64,000 bases of DNA from a virus: IMG/VR virus record IMGVR_UViG_3300025853_000044, positions 1-64,000 of that record, one strand, 5' to 3'. The stretch's first letter is position 1, and each line of letters begins with the position of its first letter. The notes under the pieces were generated by a model, which had not been told where the DNA came from, did not search any database, and was given only the letters and a program-made list of their open reading frames with translations. The translations under genes and the position numbers were made by a program. Positions 22,289 to 30,682 of the stretch are shown here, piece after piece.

Positions 22289-22737
22289 ACACACCAATCA
22301 AACTGGGCGAAGGCTCGCTGACGATGTGTGGTATTGACGACTTCCGTGACACACTTCGCAAGGAGCATACGGTAGTCACGCTGTGCCGCTACACTCCCAA
22401 GTGGAGCATGGTGGACAAGAACGAGCGACACCACTACTACTTCCGGGCGCACAACAAAGACCCCGCCATTTGGACACACGCTATTCAAATCGTCATGGAC
22501 GCTATCGCTGAGGGCAAGGATGTTCTCTTGCACTGCGTCCATGGCCGTGACCGCACGGGTGGCGTAGGCTACGCCGTGCTACGACTCCACGATTATGAAC
22601 ACGACCAAGCGCACTTTGCCATGGCGGAGGCTCGCCCCTGCATGGCATCAATGTGGGACAACATTATCCCGCAACGCCGTGAAATGTACGAGGAAATAAT
22701 TGAGGAGTATATAAATCAGCAAAGAGAGAGGAGATGA
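22285..22737 (+). CDS. Dual-specificity protein phosphatase
   Basis: A 150-residue protein. HCVHGRDRTGG (Cys near residue 84) is an exact HC-x5-R(S/T) signature, and a candidate general-acid Asp sits upstream in the HHYYFRAHNKD segment. The length suits a minimal phosphatase with no extra domain. The likely substrates are phosphotyrosine or phosphoserine/threonine, but such small enzymes can also act on RNA 5' ends or lipids. The last ten codons (EEYINQQRERR) are the promoter P7 element read as protein, so this end is shaped by the promoter. It is the second C-x5-R enzyme in the window. Confidence 0.82.
   Translation: MNTPIKLGEGSLTMCGIDDFRDTLRKEHTVVTLCRYTPKWSMVDKNERHHYYFRAHNKDPAIWTHAIQIVMDAIAEGKDVLLHCVHGRDRTGGVGYAVLRLHDYEHDQAHFAMAEARPCMASMWDNIIPQRREMYEEIIEEYINQQRERR
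22708..22727 (+). promoter_or_regulatory. Extended TATA promoter P7, inside coding sequence
   Basis: TATATAAATCAGCAAAGAGA differs from the consensus at one base. It lies inside the last codons of the phosphatase gene and 35 nt before the ATG at 22743. Confidence 0.85.
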
Positions 22738-22742
22738 GAAAC

Positions 22743-22946
22743 ATGACCAACAACAGGAGAAAAAGTATCACACGAGGCTACAGCCTCATGGTGAATCAAA
22801 TTGACGAACACTTCAGCATGACCAGTGACCCATTGACAGAACTGCAATTCCGTGAAATTGAATTGATGGCATACGAGAATGTAGAGTGTATGAAAGACTA
22901 CTGCGAAATGCTGAGGAAAGAAACTATACCACTATTGGAGGAATGA
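22743..22946 (+). CDS. Small unknown protein, first gene of unit 7
   Basis: A 67-residue protein, MTNNRRKSITRGYSLMVN, with a basic head and acidic helical body. The ATG at 22743 gives the common 35-nt promoter spacing; the upstream ATG at 22734 is less likely. Unknown. Confidence 0.62.
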   Translation: MTNNRRKSITRGYSLMVNQIDEHFSMTSDPLTELQFREIELMAYENVECMKDYCEMLRKETIPLLEE

Positions 22947-22948
22947 AC

Positions 22949-23092
22949 ATGGCAGTACAGATTACGATAACGATTGAGAAAGAATTTGAAGTTGAAATGG
23001 AAGAACTGAAGTGCATGACACTCTTTGAGTATATCAAAGAACATGTGCTTGACGACATACAAGAAGAAGAAATAAACATAACGGGGGAATGA
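22949..23092 (+). CDS. Small acidic protein
   Basis: A 47-residue protein, MAVQITITIEKEFEVEMEEL, one strand pair and a helix. It starts after the cassette GGAGGAATGAACATG. Unknown. Confidence 0.6.
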   Translation: MAVQITITIEKEFEVEMEELKCMTLFEYIKEHVLDDIQEEEINITGE

Positions 23093-23094
23093 AT

Positions 23095-24111
23095 ATGGCG
23101 CACAATTTAGCACAGACAAGAAACGGACAATACATGACGGCTTGGGCAGGGGATACACCTTGGCACGGGCTTGGGACACAAGCAGAAGCACTGATGACGG
23201 CTACCGAGGCGTTGAAACTCGGCAACCTTGATTGGACTGTAGAGAAGCGACCACTGTACAACCGCACCGAACTCGGTGAGGTTGAGGTGGTGGAGAACAC
23301 CTTTGGTGTGTTCCGTAAGCAAATCAACGAAGACGGTTCACACTCGTGGATTGCACTCAACCGTGGCACAGCCGTGGGCCGAGTGTGGAAGCCCTTCCAA
23401 AACATTGAGGCGATGGACTTCCTTGATGAGTTGGTGCAAACCCAAGAGGCCAAGATTGAGGTCGTGGGTGCATTGGGTAAGGGTGAGAAAGTATGGGTGC
23501 TTGCGAAGTTGCCCGACAGCATTCTCATCAACGGCGTGGACAAGGTTGACCAGTACATCCTCATCGTGAACAGCCACGATGGTAGCGGCTCACTCAAAAT
23601 TTTCCTCACACCCATTCGTGTGGTGTGCAACAACACGCTCACCATGGCACTACAAGGACGAAAGGGTGGCTACAACATCCGACACACCGGCAAACTGCAT
23701 GACCGCTTGGAGCAAGCACGAGAAGTCTTGGGCTTGGTGAACACAGACTTCATGGCGTGGGGTGAGATGGCACAGTCGTTGGTTGAGGTCAAACTCACCG
23801 AAGACGAGATGGAGTCCTACTTCATTGACGCACTCAACCTCACCTTCAACGACGAAGGTGACCTTACGACCCGCTCATCTAACATGCTCAAGACCGTGAA
23901 GGGCTTGCTCGGCAACGAGAAGAACACCCTCAACGGTATGGAAGGCACGGCATGGGCGGCATACAACGCACTCACCGAAGCGGTTGACCACAACTTCACT
24001 CGCCTCGCCAACGGCAAGGTAAGTTCCAAGCGCATGGAGTCGGCACTCTTCGGTACCTACTCCCGCACCAAGCAGAAGGCATTCGTGAAGGCATTGGAGT
24101 TGACGGTATAA
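23095..24111 (+). CDS. DUF932 / phage-plasmid-like protein
   Basis: A 338-residue protein. The N-terminus (AHNLAQTRNGQYMTAWAGDTP then WHGLG) and the RPLYN, FGVFRK and RVVCNNTL segments fit the DUF932 family (phage/plasmid-like protein), widespread in phages, plasmids and some archaeal elements. It is often found near replication or recombination genes, but its activity is not established. The length is typical for the family. The ATG at 23095 follows GGGGGAATGAAT. Confidence 0.82.
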   Translation: MAHNLAQTRNGQYMTAWAGDTPWHGLGTQAEALMTATEALKLGNLDWTVEKRPLYNRTELGEVEVVENTFGVFRKQINEDGSHSWIALNRGTAVGRVWKPFQNIEAMDFLDELVQTQEAKIEVVGALGKGEKVWVLAKLPDSILINGVDKVDQYILIVNSHDGSGSLKIFLTPIRVVCNNTLTMALQGRKGGYNIRHTGKLHDRLEQAREVLGLVNTDFMAWGEMAQSLVEVKLTEDEMESYFIDALNLTFNDEGDLTTRSSNMLKTVKGLLGNEKNTLNGMEGTAWAAYNALTEAVDHNFTRLANGKVSSKRMESALFGTYSRTKQKAFVKALELTV

Positions 24112-24620
24112 TGAACATCTTCGTACTTGACAACGACCCCGTGAAAGCGGCGCAGTACATGGACGACCAGCGAGTGAGCAAGATGATAATTGAGTCCGGC
24201 CAAATGATGCGAGCGGCTCTCGGTCGTCACGGTATGACTGAGGATGACTGTCGGCAGTTTGGCATCCTCACCAAGAGCGGAACGCCGTGGCGCATCACAC
24301 ACAAGAACCATCCTTGCACACTGTGGGCTGGCGAGTCACGCATGAACTTCATGTGGCTGGCGACCCACGCTCTTGCATTGTGTCGGGAGTTTGAGCAACG
24401 CTACCTCAAGGAACATGCTTGTCGGCAACCCATCATGCACATGATTGAGTACATGGAGCAGTACATCCCCGAAGGAGACTACACCCCATTCGCTCAAGCG
24501 ATGCCTGTGGAGTACAAGCACGACAACGCAGTGACGGCCTACCGTCGCTACTACCAAAGCAAAGACAACATCCGGTACAGGAAGACGGATGTACCCACAT
24601 GGTGGGGGGTGACGGCGTGA
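24111..24620 (+). CDS. Pyrimidine-dimer DNA glycosylase-like protein
   Basis: A 169-residue protein. The start MNIFVLDNDPVKAAQYMDDQ then RVSKMIIESGQMM, and the later THKNHPCTLWAGESRMNFMW, match a family of phage proteins often annotated as pyrimidine-dimer DNA glycosylase-like. True members cut DNA at ultraviolet damage, useful in surface waters, but the activity of this branch is uncertain. The stop of DUF932 and this start share one base (TAATG). Confidence 0.6.
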   Translation: MNIFVLDNDPVKAAQYMDDQRVSKMIIESGQMMRAALGRHGMTEDDCRQFGILTKSGTPWRITHKNHPCTLWAGESRMNFMWLATHALALCREFEQRYLKEHACRQPIMHMIEYMEQYIPEGDYTPFAQAMPVEYKHDNAVTAYRRYYQSKDNIRYRKTDVPTWWGVTA

Positions 24621-24751
24621 TACAAGTACAATGTACAAAGTGCGATAGAATCAGCGAAGTACCACACACCAACTTCACTGCCATATTGTGTCAAACATGT
24701 ATCACTGATGGTGACATCGGTTTCATGAAAGTCGTGGAGGTGAAAGCATGA
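24617..24751 (+). CDS. Tiny zinc-ribbon protein
   Basis: A 44-residue protein that starts at a GTG overlapping the upstream stop. CTKC and CQTC, 16 residues apart, form a simple zinc ribbon. It overlaps the methyltransferase start by ATGA. Confidence 0.65.
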   Translation: MIQVQCTKCDRISEVPHTNFTAILCQTCITDGDIGFMKVVEVKA

Positions 24752-25329
24752 GCCTGCACGAGAACTTCGGCAGTGGCAACGCTGATGCCAACCCCGACCT
24801 CAAGCCCAATGACATGGTGATGACCCCACGGCACATCGCCAAGCAGATGATTTCTTTCTACACACATGACTTGGTGAGATTATGGGGGCCAACAGTGGGC
24901 GGTATCTCGCAAACCAAACATGATGTTGTACTTGACCCATGCCGTGGTGATGGTGCATTCTACGACCAATACCCCGAATACTGTACGAAAGACTGGTGCG
25001 AAATTACTGAGGGCCGTGACTTCTTTGACTGGCCCTACAAGGTGGACTGGATTATCACCAACCCACCCTACAGCATTTTCCCTCAGTTCTTGGAGAAGTG
25101 CTTTGAGGTGGCTGACAATGTGGCCTTGCTGATACCACTTGCGAAGTTGGTGTCAAGCCTCAAGCGCATAAATATGGTCATGGACTACGGAGGCATTGTG
25201 TCAATGCGAGTTATTGGAGCAAGCAAGTGCGGGTTCCCCTTCGGGTTCCCTGCCGCCGCCATCCACATGAAGCGAGGCTTCAACGGCAAAACGCTGATTG
25301 AGATGTGGCCAACAGACGAGGAGGAATGA
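24748..25329 (+). CDS. Adenine-N6 DNA methyltransferase-like protein
   Basis: A 193-residue protein. DPCRGDGAFYD (about 62-72) fits the AdoMet-binding motif I, and NPPYS (about 105-109) is the catalytic motif IV of N6-adenine or N4-cytosine methyltransferases. Motif X-like residues (TPRHIAKQMISFY) come first, giving the gamma-like order. There is no obvious target recognition domain, so specificity is unclear. The protein may protect viral DNA from host restriction; no restriction enzyme partner is visible nearby. Confidence 0.78.
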   Translation: MSLHENFGSGNADANPDLKPNDMVMTPRHIAKQMISFYTHDLVRLWGPTVGGISQTKHDVVLDPCRGDGAFYDQYPEYCTKDWCEITEGRDFFDWPYKVDWIITNPPYSIFPQFLEKCFEVADNVALLIPLAKLVSSLKRINMVMDYGGIVSMRVIGASKCGFPFGFPAAAIHMKRGFNGKTLIEMWPTDEEE

Positions 25330-25331
25330 AC

Positions 25332-25478
25332 ATGGGACAAATGACTGATGGAACCGAATGCTTACTGTGCGAACTGTGGCAAGACCTTGACAGCACTGAC
25401 GACTTGGACAAGTGCTGTGCTGAATGCCGAGGCGAGATTGAATGGATGCTCGCACGACGAAGGGCAGGTGATGAATGA
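25332..25478 (+). CDS. Small Cys-rich protein
   Basis: A 48-residue protein, MGQMTDGTECLLCELW, with CLLC and CCAEC pairs that could hold one zinc ion. It starts after the cassette GGAGGAATGAACATG. Unknown. Confidence 0.62.
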   Translation: MGQMTDGTECLLCELWQDLDSTDDLDKCCAECRGEIEWMLARRRAGDE

Positions 25479-25744
25479 TGGCAGGTACTTACACAGGCTA
25501 CAAATGTAAATGCGGTCACGGTATCCATACCACTTTTGATGGTTCGGGAATCGTACCGTGTAAAAAATGTGGAAACACTTCAGGAACGATGAAGCGACAA
25601 ATGCACAAGTGGGTGCTTTCGGGATGGGAGGATAGGGGGCGAAAGCCCCGTGCTGATGAATGGGAATGCGTTCATTGTGGACTTGTAGTTGATGATGGCG
25701 AGCGTGCCCCTTCACGCTACTGCGAGGAAGGTGAGCAAGAATGA
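25475..25744 (+). CDS. Double zinc-ribbon protein
   Basis: An 89-residue protein. CKC...CKKC (residues about 10-32) and CVHC followed by a later Cys form two probable zinc sites around a basic middle (KRQMHKWVLSGWEDRGRKPR). The form suggests nucleic-acid binding. The ATG at 25478 is an equal alternative start. Confidence 0.7.
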   Translation: MMAGTYTGYKCKCGHGIHTTFDGSGIVPCKKCGNTSGTMKRQMHKWVLSGWEDRGRKPRADEWECVHCGLVVDDGERAPSRYCEEGEQE

Positions 25745-25932
25745 CTGAAGTGCTTGACGCTGAGATGAAGGACGAGTGCCACATCATGCTCCTCGTGCGA
25801 CGAGACAGCGGTGATGTGTGGGAGGACTACGGTTCCATCCTGCGAGTTCAATGCAACATATACGACAGACTCCTTGTTTGGGTAGGCGATGAAGAGCCAC
25901 CCACATGGTGGGAGGGAAAGAAGAATGGATGA
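25741..25932 (+). CDS. Small unknown protein
   Basis: A 63-residue protein, MTEVLDAEMKDECHIMLLVR, beta-rich with two Trp near the end. ATGA overlap with the upstream gene. Unknown. Confidence 0.6.
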   Translation: MTEVLDAEMKDECHIMLLVRRDSGDVWEDYGSILRVQCNIYDRLLVWVGDEEPPTWWEGKKNG

Positions 25933-25967
25933 ACAACTTGATAACGGAAAGGTAAGTGGTGAGGACA

Positions 25968-26687
25968 ATGGAATGGCAACCGAGTGAAGAATTGATTGCA
26001 TGGGGGAACGAACACTTTCACGGTATGCCTGTGGACAGTGTATGGTCGCCCGACGACAGCGGTGTGCAGTATCGCAAGATGAGTGAGACAAGTTACGCAC
26101 TCATCTTCATGCTCAACCACCCGCTGGCACAGGAACACCACGAGAAGTTCACGCTCCTCATGGAAGCGTGTGGCTACACCGTGGAGAAGCCCGATGGGTT
26201 GGAGATGGTGACACCACCGATTGACCCGGCGGCACAGGCTGAGATGAACTTCCGTGCGAAGCAGGAGGTTGCTCAGTCATGGACTTGTGAGTGCGGTTTC
26301 CCGTTGGCGAACAACGACTTCTCCAAGTCGGTGTACGAGTATGTGGAAACGATTGATGCTGAAACAAGCAACGGCGGCACGACCCCCATTGACCTGTGGC
26401 GTGTCGTGTTGAGTTGCGATAACTGCGGCAAGGATAACACGATTGACCCCGATGACTTTCACCTGCTGGCTGGCGACGACGAGTTCATGCGCTGGCGCAA
26501 CGGAGACAAGGAGTACATTGCTCTCACACGAGAACAACTCAAGGACTTCGCTGACAGCGGTATGTTTGATGAAGGCTACAGCAACCGCACCGTGACCGTC
26601 ATGGGTAAGTTCCGTGGCGAGGACAGGGTACCACCTTGGTTGTGGGGTATCACTTGCCTCATCAAGAGCAACACCGAAGAGGAGTGA
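25968..26687 (+). CDS. Unknown protein with zinc site
   Basis: A 239-residue protein. CECG (about 105) and CDNCG (about 150) make one likely zinc site in the middle. The ATG at 25968 follows GGTGAGG; longer GTG starts exist at 25956. The C-terminus reads TEEE, again from the next ribosome site. Not recognised. Confidence 0.65.
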   Translation: MEWQPSEELIAWGNEHFHGMPVDSVWSPDDSGVQYRKMSETSYALIFMLNHPLAQEHHEKFTLLMEACGYTVEKPDGLEMVTPPIDPAAQAEMNFRAKQEVAQSWTCECGFPLANNDFSKSVYEYVETIDAETSNGGTTPIDLWRVVLSCDNCGKDNTIDPDDFHLLAGDDEFMRWRNGDKEYIALTREQLKDFADSGMFDEGYSNRTVTVMGKFRGEDRVPPWLWGITCLIKSNTEEE

Positions 26688-26691
26688 GCAC

Positions 26692-27939
26692 ATGCTTACA
26701 CTGGCGAGGGCCAGTGATTTGTTCGCTCGGATGCCAAACAAATTACTGGTGAAAGAAATTAGCAAGCGTGAGTGTGAGGAACTTTGGGAGTTCGTCAATA
26801 CCAATGACAAACTCTCAATCTCACAACACAAACTCAAGACAGCCATGGCTGATGAGTGCGGTGTGATGCTTGAGCGTTTGCTTGAGGTGTTAGGTGATAG
26901 TCCCTTTGTAGATGGGCTGGTCATGGAGGCTGGCGAGGAGGAGAGTGATTACACACTCAAAGAGGCAGTACAACTCATGCGCTCCGCTCACCTTGTGGAC
27001 AACTGGATTCTACCCTTCTGTCATTCAATCAGTAAGGAAGAGGCCACAGTCATTTGGCGGTGGGCGATTGGCTATTACTGGACAGCCTACCGGAACCGCT
27101 TCCTCAAGTGGATTAAAATCATGAGTAAATTAAATGGAGATTTTTCTTTTGATGTTCATTTGGCTGTCATTTATGATGGCCTTCAAATCTCGGACGACAT
27201 CAAGCCGTTCAAGCGGTTAGAGCCATGGGAGGGCGGAGTACCCGACAAGTGGTGGTTCGTGCCCGACTGTGGTACGCTGAAACATGTGGGTGATGGAGTG
27301 GTTAGGAACCGAAACGGCACACTGAACACCAAGTTCACACCGTTGCTGGATAGTGACGCTGAGTGTTGGATGTGGGAAAACCCACTTGGCACGGGCTACC
27401 ATCACTCAACAAACGACAAACTACCTTTTTCATCGTACAAGAACGCTATGGCAGATAAGTTTCACTGGAATGAATCACAGGTACTACTGGATTCATATGC
27501 CAAGGGTGGATTTTTAATTGCTCATGAAACGACAGGTGGATATAAAGAACCCAAAAATTTGACCTACTATTTACTGAGTAAAGGAAGCAATACACTGTAC
27601 GGACAAGTCATGACTGTACGCAACATGAACAAAGGAGGGTATGAGATTGTTATCGGTTTTAGCGATGCTGGCGAAGTTGTGGAGACAACGACACATAGAA
27701 TGAATGAACTGCCGCTTCAATTGAATGAAGCACTACTAAGGCGTGGGGTGAGTGCAAGTGTTCGCTACGCCTTTCAACATGTAGAGGATTGCTTGGTTGC
27801 CAAGTTCATGTACACTTGGAGTCCTAACGAAGAGTGGCACTTGAAGTTCATAGAAGTAGAGAACAACAAAGGTGAGAGCGATGTGGATGACATACTGGAT
27901 TACTTCGCAGTGGTAGGTGGCGAGGATGAATCATCTTGA
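26692..27939 (+). CDS. Unknown protein, possibly a degenerate ATP-dependent ligase fold
   Basis: A 415-residue protein. An all-helical N-terminal region is followed by a segment (about residues 190-235) where VVRNRNGTLNTKFTPLL resembles the SRNG-x-x-T-x-x-FP region of ATP-dependent DNA ligases, then GGFLIAHETTGGYKEP and NLTYYLLSKG, which loosely recall motifs IV and V, and a strand-rich C-terminus like an OB fold. However the nucleotidyl Lys motif KxDG is absent (PDCG stands in its place). It could be an inactive ligase-like protein kept as a scaffold, or an unrelated fold. The gene lies just upstream of the replisome unit. Confidence 0.4.
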   Translation: MLTLARASDLFARMPNKLLVKEISKRECEELWEFVNTNDKLSISQHKLKTAMADECGVMLERLLEVLGDSPFVDGLVMEAGEEESDYTLKEAVQLMRSAHLVDNWILPFCHSISKEEATVIWRWAIGYYWTAYRNRFLKWIKIMSKLNGDFSFDVHLAVIYDGLQISDDIKPFKRLEPWEGGVPDKWWFVPDCGTLKHVGDGVVRNRNGTLNTKFTPLLDSDAECWMWENPLGTGYHHSTNDKLPFSSYKNAMADKFHWNESQVLLDSYAKGGFLIAHETTGGYKEPKNLTYYLLSKGSNTLYGQVMTVRNMNKGGYEIVIGFSDAGEVVETTTHRMNELPLQLNEALLRRGVSASVRYAFQHVEDCLVAKFMYTWSPNEEWHLKFIEVENNKGESDVDDILDYFAVVGGEDESS

Positions 27940-28366
27940 ATCAATTGGCCTCGGTCTTGCTCTCACCAAACTACAGTTCGTGGTACAGGTAAAGCGGCAT
28001 CCATTTGCATACGGCTTCAAGACCGTGACTCATATTCGTTTCAAGCGTTCAAGCACGGAAGAACAGAAGAAGTGCATTGAGGTGTGGCTACAATCGCACG
28101 GGCTTTCCTTGTTAGGTAGATTCCAATTGGGTGGTGAAGACATGTGGCGGGTACTGGAACTGCTTGAACCGTATCACTCACTGATGGGGAAGTCCGACAT
28201 TATCAACATCAAGAAGATGAACTGGCTCAAAGAGAACCCCATCCCCAAGGTATCGTTCAAGGATGATGGTACACGACGCAGTAAGAAAATTGGGAAGGAC
28301 TGGAAGAAGTTCATGTATTGGGCTGAGGCTTGGGACGCATACGGCGATTCCTTGAAGAGTATATAA
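27926..28366 (+). CDS. Unknown basic protein, last gene of unit 7
   Basis: A 146-residue protein, MNHLESIGLGLALTKLQFVV, basic. The strand-helix pattern (THIRFKRSSTEEQKKCIEVW... and a second similar pattern after WLKENPIPKVSFKDDG) might reflect a small endonuclease-like or RNA-binding fold, but no catalytic motif is clear. Its last codons AGT ATA TAA form the TATA box of promoter P8, so stop codon and promoter coincide. Confidence 0.6.
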   Translation: MNHLESIGLGLALTKLQFVVQVKRHPFAYGFKTVTHIRFKRSSTEEQKKCIEVWLQSHGLSLLGRFQLGGEDMWRVLELLEPYHSLMGKSDIINIKKMNWLKENPIPKVSFKDDGTRRSKKIGKDWKKFMYWAEAWDAYGDSLKSI

Positions 28367-28379
28367 ATCAGCAAAGAAA
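28360..28379 (+). promoter_or_regulatory. Extended TATA promoter P8, overlapping a stop codon
   Basis: TATATAAATCAGCAAAGAAA is an exact consensus copy. The TAA of the upstream gene (28364-28366) lies within its TATA box. It sits 36 nt before the ATG of the clamp-loader gene at 28396 and drives the replisome unit. Confidence 0.9.
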
Positions 28380-28395
28380 GAGAGGTTGAGAAGAA

Positions 28396-29337
28396 ATGAC
28401 TTGGAACGAAGTATTACGACCTGTTCACCCATCCGAAGTGGTGGGCAACCAGCAGTTCGTAGAGGATGCCGCTGAATGGGAGAAGACGGGGGATTACCCC
28501 TCGGCCCTTCTGTTCATCGGGGAGCCGGGTACTGGCAAGACCAGTGCCGCCAATGCAATTTCTCGCACCATGCTCAGTGGTGCCTACAATGACATGAATG
28601 TAATGTGGACGAATGCCAGCGACGACCGAGGTATCTCTCACATCCGAGAGGAAGTGAAGAACTTCGCACGACTCAGCGGTGTTGGAGCAAAGAGGAAAGT
28701 GGTGGTACTTGATGAGGCCGATGGCCTTACCAATCAAGCCCAAGATGCCATGCGTGGTATCATGGAGAAATATGCCGCCAAGGTTCTCTTCATCCTCACC
28801 GCCAACTATGCTGACAAAATCCGCCCTGCAATCAAGAGTAGATGCACGGTGTACACCTTTCGCCGTGTCTCCGCTGAGCATGGTGCATCTCACCTTACAC
28901 GGCTCACCGAGTCGTGCGGTGTCCCTACTGACTGGGAACCGTTCTACGGTGATGTCGTGGAGTATCACGGTGGCGACTTGCGAGCGGCTGTCGCCTCCCT
29001 TGAGCGCATCCCCAAGACGGCTGATGCAATCAAACAATTCACGGTCAAACAAAGTGATGATGATTGGTGGGACTTTACCATCAGCAACAAGTGGAACGAG
29101 TTGCGAGAACATCTCATTGAGGTATTACATTCATCGGGCGATAAGTTGTCATTCATGAACAACTTCCATCGTGCCATTCGGAAGCATTTTGATAACGATG
29201 CTGACACCACATTTGCCATCATGGTAGTGTGGGGAGACATGATGAAGTATGTCTATGAATGGGGCGGGTCGGGGGAATCCTATGTGGATGTCCTTGTCGC
29301 ACGATTGAAGAAACAAATAGAGGTGAAAGAAACATGA
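28396..29337 (+). CDS. rfcS: Replication factor C small subunit (clamp loader ATPase)
   Basis: A 313-residue AAA+ ATPase. Walker A GEPGTGKT (about 42-49), Walker B VVVLDEADGL (about 102-111), sensor 1 LTANYADKI and the SRC motif (KSRC, about 147-150) are all present, with the usual helical C-terminal collar. RFC small subunits load PCNA onto primed DNA; the length is typical of archaeal ones. No large subunit is seen, so the viral protein may form a homopentamer or join host RFC-L. It opens unit 8, next to PCNA and polymerase genes with which it should act. Confidence 0.93.
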   Translation: MTWNEVLRPVHPSEVVGNQQFVEDAAEWEKTGDYPSALLFIGEPGTGKTSAANAISRTMLSGAYNDMNVMWTNASDDRGISHIREEVKNFARLSGVGAKRKVVVLDEADGLTNQAQDAMRGIMEKYAAKVLFILTANYADKIRPAIKSRCTVYTFRRVSAEHGASHLTRLTESCGVPTDWEPFYGDVVEYHGGDLRAAVASLERIPKTADAIKQFTVKQSDDDWWDFTISNKWNELREHLIEVLHSSGDKLSFMNNFHRAIRKHFDNDADTTFAIMVVWGDMMKYVYEWGGSGESYVDVLVARLKKQIEVKET

Positions 29338-30671
29338 GTACATGGAAAGACACAGATGAATACGAAGACATTGATGATAACACAAGTAACGGTTTTGGGG
29401 CGGCTTCCGAAAGCAACGCCAACGCTGGACTACCAAGCGGTGTCATTGACAGATTGAAAGCATACGCTGAGCGGGTGAGCCTACCATTGGCTGACATCAC
29501 AAAGCAGTTCGTTGAGAACATTGCTACCGAATACGGTTGCGCTGACCCAAGCACAGAAGACGAAGACCTACTGGTTGATTGGGCTGAACAACTTGTTGTT
29601 GAGACACGCCGCTCAAGCGGTGGCGGCAACAGCCGACTACAAACATGGGTTGGATGCTTCCTCGGTGTGGCTGACAAGAAGCGTGACAGGCTCGCCAACA
29701 TTGTGCGTTCCAATCTCAAACTGTTCAAGGACGACCCCGAACAGGCCATCAGCAGTGGTCGCCTTGGTGTATATTCCAAGAACGATGGTGTGTGGCACTT
29801 GACCAACAAAGAAGGGCAAGTCTCCACCGAGATTCCTGTGGAGGGTAATCCCACTCCACCATACGCAATCAAGCATGAGAACATGTTTGTGTGTCTCACG
29901 ACATGGGACGGCAAGGCCGCTCCATCCAAGAAGATGGGTCGCTACGCTTACTTCCTCGGTGGCGAGGAAGAAGACTTCGTGAAGAACGGCAACATTGGTA
30001 TGTGGCGCATTGACCTCACTGGTGCCAATGTGTACGCTAATCTCACCGTTGGTCGCCCATGCAAGGTGCCGGTCATCCCACCCCGTGAGGGTGGGAGTGA
30101 GGCATTCAAGGATGTGCTGACCACCTACGACGATTTCTCCGTGAACTACACTGATGAGTTCGTGAACGACGACCTGCGCCCTCTCCTTACACCATCACGA
30201 TTTTGGACGAACCCCGACTTCCATGAGTTGTTTGTCCCTGTTGACTCGTTGGAGGAAGCATACGAAGAGCGCAAGCAGTTCTACGATGCTGGCGGAGAAC
30301 GCCGTTCCTTCGGGCCACTGGTCATCACCAAGGGCACGGTCACTCGCATGAGTACCGAGCCTCGTGAGAGCGAGTACGACGAGGAAGGCCACAACTACAA
30401 CATGACGCTTTCAAGCAGTATCAGTGGAGACATTGACTGTTGGGTGCCCGGTGCCGTTGGTAAGTGTACCCAACCGTTCACCTCCCACTGGGGCGAAGAC
30501 TCCTTCCCCTACGCTGAGCGTTCCACCGTCTTCGTGTTTGGTCGCATTGGACTCAAGACACGAGATGGACTCACTACTCCAAAACTAACGGTGTTCGGTG
30601 TCTATGCAGACCCACGCCGTTCTCGCCGCCGAATGACCGGCGGAGACACTGGTACGGAGCAATTCAACTGA
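29334..30671 (+). CDS. Possible single-stranded DNA-binding protein (OB-fold)
   Basis: A 445-residue acidic-headed protein. The C-terminal part shows strands (GPLVITKGTVTRMSTEPRES ... STVFVFGRIGLKTRDG ... PKLTVFGVYADPRR) that fit an OB fold like that of RPA. Its place between the clamp loader and the RecA-like ATPase supports a single-stranded DNA-binding role. The N-terminal 200 residues (mostly helices, one Gly-rich loop) are not recognised. The call is structural inference, not a motif match. Confidence 0.5.
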   Translation: MSTWKDTDEYEDIDDNTSNGFGAASESNANAGLPSGVIDRLKAYAERVSLPLADITKQFVENIATEYGCADPSTEDEDLLVDWAEQLVVETRRSSGGGNSRLQTWVGCFLGVADKKRDRLANIVRSNLKLFKDDPEQAISSGRLGVYSKNDGVWHLTNKEGQVSTEIPVEGNPTPPYAIKHENMFVCLTTWDGKAAPSKKMGRYAYFLGGEEEDFVKNGNIGMWRIDLTGANVYANLTVGRPCKVPVIPPREGGSEAFKDVLTTYDDFSVNYTDEFVNDDLRPLLTPSRFWTNPDFHELFVPVDSLEEAYEERKQFYDAGGERRSFGPLVITKGTVTRMSTEPRESEYDEEGHNYNMTLSSSISGDIDCWVPGAVGKCTQPFTSHWGEDSFPYAERSTVFVFGRIGLKTRDGLTTPKLTVFGVYADPRRSRRRMTGGDTGTEQFN

Positions 30672-30682
30672 GGTGAAGAAAC

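Noticed and set aside
25925-25987. A 20-codon open frame MDEQLDNGKVSGEDNGMATE
   Set aside because: It overlaps the next gene by 20 nt and is too short and composition-neutral to support, although its start overlaps the upstream stop region.
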